From assembly GCA_003506735.1 (NCBI GenBank), contig DNYS01000043.1, forward strand, positions 8,597-17,012: a DNA stretch of 8,416 nt. Direction: 5' to 3'. Both the position numbers and the translations under genes were made by a program. The notes under the pieces were generated by a model. That model saw nothing but the letters and a program-made list of their open reading frames with translations, was not told the origin of the DNA and did no database searches. The DNA comes from Nitrospinota bacterium. GTDB lineage: Bacteria; UBA8248. Below, piece after piece: positions 1-5,558 of this stretch (positions are counted from its first letter, which is position 1; every line of letters starts with the position of its first letter).

Positions 1-412
1 TCATCCGCCGTGCGGATTCAGCCACCGGCAGGCCGCCGAAACCGGTCCCGATGGCCGGAAATGCGATACTGCCAATCCCCAAATCTTCGGCATACCGGAG
101 ACTGGCCCATGTACAGGCGGCAACGATTTCTCCGGAGGTTTGAAGGTCCTGCCCCATCCCCGCCGCATGAATCACATAGCGGGCTTTCAAGGAACCCCCG
201 CTCGTCGCCACCGCTTCTCCCACGCCAATCGGTCCTTTCGCCATGGCTTCTTGCTCGATGGCCGGACCCCCCTTCCGCTGCATGGCGCCTGCCACGCCAG
301 CGCCCATCCACAGATGATTGTTCGCCGCGTTGACGATAGCGTCAGCGGTATTTTCCGTAATATCGCCTTGGGAAATGATCAGGAGCCCCCGGCCAATCCG
401 AATTTTGCACAT
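1..412 (-). CDS. Macro-domain (ADP-ribose-binding) protein, 3' end cut by window
   Basis: Reading the minus strand from an ATG at 412 gives 137 codons with no stop before the window edge, so the C-terminus is missing. The protein is a macro domain, a fold that binds ADP-ribose and related ligands and in many members removes ADP-ribose from proteins or O-acetyl-ADP-ribose. Visible hallmarks are QGDIT (residues 15-19), VNAANN (27-32), the ligand-loop GAGVAGAM (37-44), VIHAAGM (80-86) and AFPAIGTGFGG (117-127), in the right order and spacing. The pattern, with its KGPIGVGEAV stretch, resembles the AF1521-like branch. The ATG at 412 has only a weak ribosome site; an in-frame TTG (427) and GTG (454) are alternatives, and a TGA lies just upstream of the latter. 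It follows ihfB by 64 nt in the same direction, so it may be co-transcribed. The substrate is unknown; family assignment is firm. Confidence 0.85.
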   Translation of the reverse strand, partial: MCKIRIGRGLLIISQGDITENTADAIVNAANNHLWMGAGVAGAMQRKGGPAIEQEAMAKGPIGVGEAVATSGGSLKARYVIHAAGMGQDLQTSGEIVAACTWASLRYAEDLGIGSIAFPAIGTGFGGLPVAESARRM

Positions 413-434
413 GGGGACGATTTCCAAGGAGGGA

Positions 435-448
435 CGAGATGCATCTCG
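435..448. repeat. Perfect 14-bp palindrome between ihfB and the macro gene
   Basis: CGAGATGCATCTCG equals its own reverse complement. It sits in the 64-nt gap after the ihfB stop and about 22 bp before the macro-domain ATG. As RNA it could form a 5-bp stem with a TGCA loop; as DNA it could be a dimeric operator. No T-run follows on either strand, so it is not a standard intrinsic terminator. If the macro gene starts at the GTG at 454, the palindrome lies inside coding sequence. Confidence 0.4.
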
Positions 449-476
449 GCTCACATCCCCTGACGTTCAGGAGGCG

Positions 477-869
477 TTAATACTGGTTCTCTTCGGAGGA
501 ACCGCTAAAAACCTCAGAAACAGGCTGGGTTGAGCTAGGACTCTCACCCGGAGCCTCGTCGGGAGGATACGTGCCGGTGCCAACCGCGGGTTCGTTGTTA
601 TCGACCATCTCGCGTAACTCTTTACCCGCCTTGAAGAAAGGAACTTTTTTCGGAGGGACTTGAACCGTTGCGCCGGTTCGCGGGTTCCGGCCGTCCCGGC
701 TATCGCGCAATCGAACCCGAAAACTGCCGAAACCCCGCAACTCGACCTTTTCCCCACTGGCCAAAGCCGAAATTATGCTCCCGAAAACGATGTTCACCAC
801 TCGCTCGGTGTCATTTTTTGTCAGGTTGATTTTCGACGAAACCTTTTCAACCATCTCGGCCTTGGTCAT
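477..869 (-). CDS. ihfB: Integration host factor beta / HU-family DNA-binding protein
   Basis: This is a nucleoid protein of the HU/IHF family that bends DNA as a dimer. The helical dimerisation part covers residues 1-40, VELRGFGSF (42-50) is the family signature, RNPRTG (61-66) forms the tip of the DNA-binding arm with its intercalating proline, and FFKAGKELRE (78-87) ends the fold. The RGFGSF and GKELR wording, plus its place downstream of rpsA as in many proteobacteria, favours IHF-beta over HU. I chose the ATG at 869 because AAGGAGGT lies 9 nt upstream and family members begin with M-(T/N)-K; a TTG at 908 would add 13 unlikely residues. The protein is 130 aa against about 90-95 for the family. 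The extra 36-40 residues form a Pro/Ser/Glu-rich acidic tail (NNEPAVGTGTYPPDE onward), probably disordered. Exact paralog (IHF-beta versus HU) is not certain. Confidence 0.9.
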   Translation of the reverse strand: MTKAEMVEKVSSKINLTKNDTERVVNIVFGSIISALASGEKVELRGFGSFRVRLRDSRDGRNPRTGATVQVPPKKVPFFKAGKELREMVDNNEPAVGTGTYPPDEAPGESPSSTQPVSEVFSGSSEENQY

Positions 870-878
870 CGGAACGAA

Positions 879-886
879 ACCTCCTT
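879..886 (-). promoter_or_regulatory. Ribosome binding site of ihfB
   Basis: AAGGAGGT on the minus strand is fully complementary to the usual 16S anti-Shine-Dalgarno sequence and lies 9 nt before the ATG at 869. It decides the start in favour of 869 over the longer TTG-initiated frame at 908. Confidence 0.75.
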
Positions 887-922
887 CACAATAATCAAGA
901 GTCGCCAAATCGCCTTGCGGCT

Positions 923-930
923 ACCTCCTT
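923..930 (-). promoter_or_regulatory. Second AAGGAGGT motif upstream of ihfB
   Basis: A second exact AAGGAGGT lies 44 nt upstream of the one used by ihfB, in the sppA-ihfB gap. The nearest in-frame start is the TTG at 908, about 14 nt away and too far for good initiation. A five-codon ATG...TAA reading frame (946-929) ends on its first bases. It may be a ribosome standby site or a relic; no function is proven. Confidence 0.3.
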
Positions 931-954
931 AAACGGGCAGCGACATAAAAGGGA

Positions 955-1857
955 TTATCTCCACATATATTGTAGCATGGGTGGGGAACCTCCCAAATAG
1001 GAGGTGGCCCCGCCCGGGAACCAATCCAGGAACGATCGATTCAACAATGTCCATATACTGCGTCTGGGTTGGATCTCCAGAAGCTTGGGTTCACCGGTTA
1101 TTTTGGCATACCGGGCCGCTTCCATAGCAGCATCCCATTGGCTCCCCAATTCGTCCACCAAACCCAGTTTTTTCGCCCGCTCTCCGCTAAATACGCTCCC
1201 GTCGGCAATTTTCTTGGCTTTTTCAAACGGCATGTGGCGCCCCTTGGAAACGGCCATCACAAACTGCGTGTACGTATCGTCGATCAGACGCTGAAAAATT
1301 TCCCGATCCGAATCCGTCAACGTCCGCAAGGGAGAGCCGATATCCTTGAACGGAGCACTCTTGATGATGGTGAATCTCAGGCCCAGCGTATCCAACATTT
1401 TTTCAGCGTTGGGCAGAACAATCACAACCCCGATGCTCCCCGTGACTGTACCGGGATACGAGTAAATTTTATCGGCCGCCGAAGCGATGTAGTAGCCCCC
1501 CGAAGCCGCCACGCTTCCCAGTGAGGCCACCACCTTGCGGCCGGAACGGCGGAAGCGGAGAATCTCACGGTAAATTTCCTGCGTCGGGCCAACCGCCCCG
1601 CCCGGACTGTCTACCCGGAGCAACAAGGATTTCACCCGGGGGTTGCGGCGGAGTTTCGTCAAGCTCCTCACCGTGCTTGTCGCGTCGAAAATGCCTCCTT
1701 TGATTCGGACAAACCCAACCACATCCCGATTGCCGTCATATCTCTCGCCCCCATTGAAGTATTCATTGATGAGGCGAGAGATGCCAAACAAGCCCAGGAA
1801 AATGACCCCGAACAATCCTATGGCCATCCAAAAGCCAGGAGTTTTCCATCTCTTCAT
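955..1857 (-). CDS. sppA: Signal peptide peptidase SppA, 36-kDa type (S49 serine protease)
   Basis: SppA cuts up leftover signal peptides in the membrane after secretion. The protein has about 300 residues, the length of the short single-domain form. A hydrophobic segment near residues 9-29 acts as an N-terminal membrane anchor. The S49 fold follows: LLLRVDSPGG (around 79-88), then SVAASGGYYIAS (116-127) with the nucleophile serine in ASGG, TGSIGV (140-145), and FKDIGSP (171-177) with the lysine expected to complete the Ser/Lys dyad (positions counted from the GTG at 1860; subtract one for the ATG). The start is ambiguous: GTG (1860) and ATG (1857) are adjacent and in frame; I chose ATG, with GGGGTGAG just upstream. 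It begins about 27 nt after the rpsA stop, so it is probably co-transcribed. The tail after about residue 265 is poorly conserved in appearance. Confidence 0.93.
   Translation of the reverse strand: MKRWKTPGFWMAIGLFGVIFLGLFGISRLINEYFNGGERYDGNRDVVGFVRIKGGIFDATSTVRSLTKLRRNPRVKSLLLRVDSPGGAVGPTQEIYREILRFRRSGRKVVASLGSVAASGGYYIASAADKIYSYPGTVTGSIGVVIVLPNAEKMLDTLGLRFTIIKSAPFKDIGSPLRTLTDSDREIFQRLIDDTYTQFVMAVSKGRHMPFEKAKKIADGSVFSGERAKKLGLVDELGSQWDAAMEAARYAKITGEPKLLEIQPRRSIWTLLNRSFLDWFPGGATSYLGGSPPMLQYMWR
969..996 (-). promoter_or_regulatory. Candidate sigma70 promoter for ihfB inside the sppA 3' end
   Basis: On the minus strand TTGGGA (996-991) and TACAAT (974-969) are separated by 16 bp; they match the TTGACA/TATAAT consensus at 4 and 5 of 6 positions. 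Transcription would start near 962, giving a leader of roughly 90 nt before the ihfB ATG. Enteric ihfB likewise has promoters of its own downstream of rpsA. The -35 overlaps a small inverted repeat (988-1005, ACCTCC / GGAGGT around a 6-nt loop). This is a prediction by eye only. Confidence 0.4.
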
Positions 1858-1884
1858 CACTCACCCCATGGCGATTTGATAATT

Positions 1885-3783
1885 CTAGGCGTCTGAACTT
1901 TCGGCCTCTTTATCCTCAGCCTGCCCGGGCGCCGCTTCCGCAACCGCAGCACCCGCCGATTCCGCACCGTTCGCCGCCTCGTCCTTCTCTTTTCCCTTGA
2001 CTTCATCTGACGCCGCTTGCGCGCCGTCCGCCGCCTTGTCCTTCTCTTTTTCCTTGATTTCATCGGACGCCGGTGGCGCGGGCTCGGGACCCCGCCTCAA
2101 GAGGGCATCTTCTCCAGTGGCTTCGACATAGGCCCGGATGCTCAAACCCAGCTTTCGTTGTTCGGCCTCAATTTTAATCACCCGCATCTTGTAGATATCG
2201 CCCACGCGAACAACATCCTCGGGCTTGTTCACCTTTTCGGTTCTGATCTCTGAGATATGGACCAGGCCCTCTAGTTCCTCTTCGGGAGCTGCGAAGATGC
2301 CGAAGTTGGTAATTTTCGTTACCTCGGCCTCCACGTCGTCACCGACGCCATACCGCATTTTAATATCCGCCCAGGGATCTTTCGTCAGTTGCTTCACCCC
2401 CAGGGAGAGGCGCTCCTTCCCGACATCCACACTCAACACAACCGCTTCCACCTCATCCCCCTTTTTCAGGACCTCGGATGGATGCTTGTAGCGCTGGGTC
2501 CAGGAGATATCGGAAATGTGAATCAGCCCGTCGATGCTCTCTTCGAGCGCGACAAAAGCTCCGAACTCGGTCAGATTCCGAATTTGACCGCTTACCCGCG
2601 AACCGACGGGATACTTCTCCTCCACCTCGGTCCACGGATTGGATTCCACCTGCTTCATGCCCAGCGATATCCGGCGGGCTTCCTTGTCCAGGCTCAATAC
2701 CACCGCCTCGACGATGTCTCCGATGGTGACGATTTTCGATGGATGCCGGTTGCGGCGCGTCCAGGACATTTCGGAGATATGAACCAAACCCTCAACACCC
2801 GGCTCCAACTCGACAAACGCGCCGTAGTCGGTGATCGAAACGATTCGACCTCGGACGCGCCCGGTTTCCGGGTATTTAATCTCCACCCCCTCCCAAGGAT
2901 CGGGGGTAATCTGCTTATGACCCAACGATACGCGCTCACGCTCTTTGTCGAATTTCAGAACGGTCACCTTGACCGTATCGCCGATCGAGAGAAGCTCGCT
3001 CGGATGGCTCACGCGCCCCCAAGACAAATCCGTGATGTGGAGAAGTCCGTCGATTCCGCCCAAATCGATGAAGGCACCGTAGTCGGTGATGTTCTTCACC
3101 ACGCCCACCCTTTGGAGGCCCTCCTCCAGGTTGGCCAGCGTTTCTCGCTTCATTTCTGAACGCTCGGCCTCAAGCAGGACCCTTCGCGAAAGAACGATAT
3201 TGCCCCGTTTCCGGTTCAATTTGATAATTTTCAAGTCAAATGATTGACCAATGAACTGATCGAGATTTCGAACGGGCCGAAGGTCTACTTGCGAGCCGGG
3301 CAAAAATGATTTCAAGCCGATATCGACGGTCAGGCCGCCCTTGATGCGAGCCACGACCCGGCCCGATACGGTCTCTTCGTTATCGTATGCGCGGATGATT
3401 TCGTCCCACACTTTAATCCGGTTGGCCTTTTCCTTCGAGAGGACGATTCGTCCGTCTTCATCCTCTCGGGCCTCGACATAAACTTCCACTGTGTCGCCCG
3501 GGCCAATACTCCTGCCTCGGTCCGGAAACTCGCGTCTCGAAACAAAGCCTTCGGATTTATATCCAACATCGACGAGGAAATAATCACTTTCAACGCGGAC
3601 CACTTTTCCGTTGATAATTTCGCCATCTTTTATCGGGTCGAGCGTGGAAGCGTAGAGGGCTTCCATCTGCTCGAAAGTAAGGGTGTCCGGATCCTGTTCA
3701 TCCAGAACGGCCTGGAGCGCCGCGGCGGATACTTCGTCGGCTTCATCAACGGGCGAAGGTGATTGGGATGGAATATCAGTCAT
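1885..3783 (-). CDS. rpsA: 30S ribosomal protein S1
   Basis: S1 binds mRNA and helps the 30S subunit start translation, especially on structured or weak ribosome sites. The 632-aa protein holds six S1 (OB-fold) domains at about residues 51-118, 136-202, 222-291, 306-378, 393-465 and 480-551. Domains 3-6 show the classic pattern DYGAFID...GLLHITDLSW, repeated with variation; domains 1 and 2, which anchor S1 to the ribosome, are more divergent as usual. E. coli S1 has 557 aa; the excess here is mainly a charged, Ala/Glu/Lys-rich tail (552-632) with an imperfect duplication of 19 residues. The ATG at 3783 is preceded by GAGGT at a longish spacing of about 10 nt. Gene order cmk-rpsA-(sppA)-ihfB supports the call. 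A strong promoter lies just upstream, so rpsA probably has its own transcript besides read-through from cmk. Confidence 0.97.
   Translation of the reverse strand: MTDIPSQSPSPVDEADEVSAAALQAVLDEQDPDTLTFEQMEALYASTLDPIKDGEIINGKVVRVESDYFLVDVGYKSEGFVSRREFPDRGRSIGPGDTVEVYVEAREDEDGRIVLSKEKANRIKVWDEIIRAYDNEETVSGRVVARIKGGLTVDIGLKSFLPGSQVDLRPVRNLDQFIGQSFDLKIIKLNRKRGNIVLSRRVLLEAERSEMKRETLANLEEGLQRVGVVKNITDYGAFIDLGGIDGLLHITDLSWGRVSHPSELLSIGDTVKVTVLKFDKERERVSLGHKQITPDPWEGVEIKYPETGRVRGRIVSITDYGAFVELEPGVEGLVHISEMSWTRRNRHPSKIVTIGDIVEAVVLSLDKEARRISLGMKQVESNPWTEVEEKYPVGSRVSGQIRNLTEFGAFVALEESIDGLIHISDISWTQRYKHPSEVLKKGDEVEAVVLSVDVGKERLSLGVKQLTKDPWADIKMRYGVGDDVEAEVTKITNFGIFAAPEEELEGLVHISEIRTEKVNKPEDVVRVGDIYKMRVIKIEAEQRKLGLSIRAYVEATGEDALLRRGPEPAPPASDEIKEKEKDKAADGAQAASDEVKGKEKDEAANGAESAGAAVAEAAPGQAEDKEAESSDA
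1964..2077 (-). repeat. Imperfect tandem 57-bp duplication in the rpsA tail
   Basis: Two adjacent 57-bp units (1964-2020 and 2021-2077) match at about 49 of 57 positions. They encode two 19-residue blocks that look like SDEIKEKEKDKAADGAQA and SDEVKGKEKDEAANGAES. The frame is kept, and most differences are conservative or silent, so it looks like an older in-frame duplication under selection for charge rather than exact sequence. Confidence 0.8.
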
Positions 3784-3875
3784 TCGATTACTTACCTCGT
3801 AAATACGGGAAAAGCCCTCTCAGACCGCCCGGGGCCCCTATCCCCAAGCAGCCGCTGAAGAGGTGCGACATGGAA
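3784..3875 (-). promoter_or_regulatory. rpsA mRNA leader, possible autoregulatory region
   Basis: About 90 nt lie between the predicted start of transcription and the rpsA ATG. They contain a G/C-rich core with the self-complementary GGGGCCCC and short stem candidates (GGG-CTTTT-CCC and CGTA-TT-TACG) next to the ribosome site GAGGT. E. coli rpsA is autoregulated by S1 binding to a folded leader; that the same happens here is inference. The leader also holds a 27-codon ATG frame (3871-3788) that ends 4 nt before rpsA. Confidence 0.3.
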
Positions 3876-3881
3876 AAGATA

Positions 3882-3910
3882 AACCTACGACACAGAAGCG
3901 GGTGTGTCAA
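3882..3910 (-). promoter_or_regulatory. Sigma70-type promoter for rpsA
   Basis: On the minus strand a perfect -35 TTGACA (3910-3905) is followed after exactly 17 bp by TAGGTT (3887-3882), which keeps the key T, A and final T of the -10 consensus. It begins 6 nt after the cmk stop. Predicted transcription start is about 3875, or the A at 3871, giving an rpsA leader of about 90 nt. It would let S1 be made independently of the aromatic and cmk genes. Confidence 0.6.
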
Positions 3911-3916
3911 GACAAC

Positions 3917-4627
3917 TCATGCAAGGTCAATGAGTTGGCCATATTCACGACTGATGTTCTCTAGCATGGCATGGAGGACTTCGTCAATGGAAAGTTTGGT
4001 TGTGTCTAGCCGTATAGCGTCCTTTGCGGGCTTCAGCGGGGCTTCTTTGCGCTTGCGGTCCCGTTCGTCCCGCTCCCGTAGGTTGGCTCCGAGACAATTG
4101 GGGTCGAAATCGGCCCCTTTTCTCCGCAATTCGTTGATTCGGCGCTGAATCCGGACCTCGATATCGGCATCCATGAAGAATTTGAGGCGGGCTTCGGGGA
4201 AAACCACTGTCCCGATATCCCTGCCATCGAGGACAGCACCGCGTTTTCGGCCAAAACTGCGCTGAAACGAGAGCAATGCCCTCCTCACGCCGTGATGCGC
4301 GGAAACCTTTGAGGCAGCGTCACTTATGTGCTCTATCCGCAATTCTTCGGTGGCATCCCGCCCATCGAGAAAATTCCGCCACCCCTCGGTCGTCTTTCGG
4401 CACTCAAAGCGCAGATTTTCGGCGTGAAAAGTGGCCTCATCCCGGTTATCCGGGTCCCCTCCCGCCTCGAGCACGCTCAGGCCCACCGCGCGGTAGAGGG
4501 CCCCGGTTTCCAGATAATCCCACCCCAGGCGATCAGCGATGGCCTTTGCTACCGTGCTTTTGCCCGATCCCGCCGGACCGTCGATCGGAATGACGATTTC
4601 AGCCCCGCTGGAATGCAATCGGCTCAT
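3917..4627 (-). CDS. cmk: Cytidylate kinase
   Basis: The enzyme phosphorylates CMP and dCMP to the diphosphates using ATP, in the cytoplasm. The P-loop GPAGSGKST lies at residues 17-25, YLETGALYRAVG (38-49) is the start of the NMP-binding region, LDGRDIGTVVFPEA (133-146) is the family's Walker-B-like segment, and RDERDRKR (186-193) is the lid with its arginines, followed by the AIRLDTTKLSIDEV end motif. Length (236 aa) is normal for bacterial Cmk. The ATG at 4627 shares its A with the tyrA TGA stop (TGATG), which points to translational coupling; a GTG one codon earlier (4630) is equally in frame, and AGAAAGG upstream would suit either. About 14 residues precede the P-loop strand, a little more than usual. 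Its place before rpsA matches proteobacterial gene order. Confidence 0.95.
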   Translation of the reverse strand: MSRLHSSGAEIVIPIDGPAGSGKSTVAKAIADRLGWDYLETGALYRAVGLSVLEAGGDPDNRDEATFHAENLRFECRKTTEGWRNFLDGRDATEELRIEHISDAASKVSAHHGVRRALLSFQRSFGRKRGAVLDGRDIGTVVFPEARLKFFMDADIEVRIQRRINELRRKGADFDPNCLGANLRERDERDRKRKEAPLKPAKDAIRLDTTKLSIDEVLHAMLENISREYGQLIDLA

Positions 4628-5493
4628 CACGACCAGCCTTTCTCGCGAAGCCAGTCGTCACGCCCCTTTTTCGCCCTCCGATAGGCCGTTTCGAGCGCCT
4701 CGCCATCTCGGACCTCCACCGCACGCCGCAGATCGGCTAGAGTCTCCTCAAAGGCCGTCAACGAATCCAGGAGCGCCTCTCGGTTGTCGAGGCTGATGTC
4801 CCGCCACATCTCGGGGTTGCTGGAGGCGATTCGCGTGAAATCCCGAAACCCGCCGGCCGCGTAGGGCACTCCACCCCCATCGAGAGCCATATTGACGAGC
4901 GCGTAGGCAACCAGGTGAGGCAGGTGGCTGATATCGGCGAGAATCCGGTCATGGCGCTCGGGCTCGATAATATCCACATGGGCGCCCACACCCTCCCACA
5001 AGGCCTTGAGCGCCTCCACCGCCTCGGGAGAGGAGGAGGCTGTGGGCGTGAGGATGGTCCGGTGATTTTCATACAGTGTGGAAAAGCTCGCCTCGACCCC
5101 GGAATGTTCGGTCCCGGCGATGGGATGTCCCCCGACAAATCGAATCGTGTCGAGATCCATCTCTTCGATAGCCCTGACAAACGGTCCTTTCACGCTGCCC
5201 ACATCGGTAAGAACCGCATTCTGCTCCATGGCGGGCAGAATATTCCGAACGATATCCACCGCCGCCTGAACGGGCGTGCAAACCACCACGAGATCCGAAC
5301 CCCGGACCGCCTCGCGGTGGTCGGTCTCGATCCGGTCAACAACCCCAAGGGATAATGCTTTTTCGAGATTTTCCCGGCTTCGGCCAGCGCCCACAACCCG
5401 GGCAACCAGCCCCTTCTCCCTCGCGGCGCGCGCCAGCGAGCCTCCGATGAGGCCCACACCTATGACGGTCATTTGCTGAAATTTCAAGCTCAT
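4627..5493 (-). CDS. tyrA: Prephenate dehydrogenase (tyrosine biosynthesis)
   Basis: TyrA oxidatively decarboxylates prephenate (or arogenate) on the way to tyrosine. The 288-aa protein has an N-terminal Rossmann domain with GVGLIGGS (12-19), VCTPVQ (71-76), TDVGSVK (96-102), then the active-site signature GGHPIAGTEHSG (121-132) with its catalytic histidine, SHLPHLVAYAL (189-199) in the helical dimerisation domain, and GGFRDFTRIASS (214-225) with the substrate-binding arginine. There is no ACT domain and no fused aroA or chorismate mutase. The loop after the second strand reads VGAGRSREN, with Arg/Ser instead of the acidic residue typical of NAD enzymes, which hints at NADP use. The ATG at 5493 has AAAAGG almost touching it; a TTG two codons on (5487) is better spaced from that site, so the start is uncertain by a few residues. 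It lies between hisC and cmk. Confidence 0.94.
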   Translation of the reverse strand: MSLKFQQMTVIGVGLIGGSLARAAREKGLVARVVGAGRSRENLEKALSLGVVDRIETDHREAVRGSDLVVVCTPVQAAVDIVRNILPAMEQNAVLTDVGSVKGPFVRAIEEMDLDTIRFVGGHPIAGTEHSGVEASFSTLYENHRTILTPTASSSPEAVEALKALWEGVGAHVDIIEPERHDRILADISHLPHLVAYALVNMALDGGGVPYAAGGFRDFTRIASSNPEMWRDISLDNREALLDSLTAFEETLADLRRAVEVRDGEALETAYRRAKKGRDDWLREKGWS

Positions 5494-5558
5494 CCTTTTG
5501 AATCTTTCTCCAAGAATGGGGGTATCGCGATCTTTCAGGCTAATTTTCGCCGGGCCGG

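Noticed and set aside
18..311. A 97-codon minus-strand frame at the left edge
   Set aside because: It is Arg/Gly-rich without motifs and is out of frame with the clear macro-domain reading of the same strand.
915..930. AGGTAGCCG next to AAGGAGG resembles the 3' end region of 16S rRNA
   Set aside because: Only about nine bases match and the surroundings do not; taken as chance plus a ribosome-site motif.
1857..2063. A 68-codon Arg/Lys-rich repetitive minus-strand frame
   Set aside because: It is the shifted-frame shadow of the duplicated rpsA tail; its repeats come from the 57-bp duplication.
2389..3159. A 256-codon open frame on the plus strand, opposite rpsA
   Set aside because: Its quasi-repeats are the antisense image of the S1 domains; no family features or ribosome site.
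2150..3640. Repeated similar segments across the S1 gene that might suggest a tandem DNA repeat
   Set aside because: They are the diverged S1 protein domains, well-known for this family, not recent DNA repeats.
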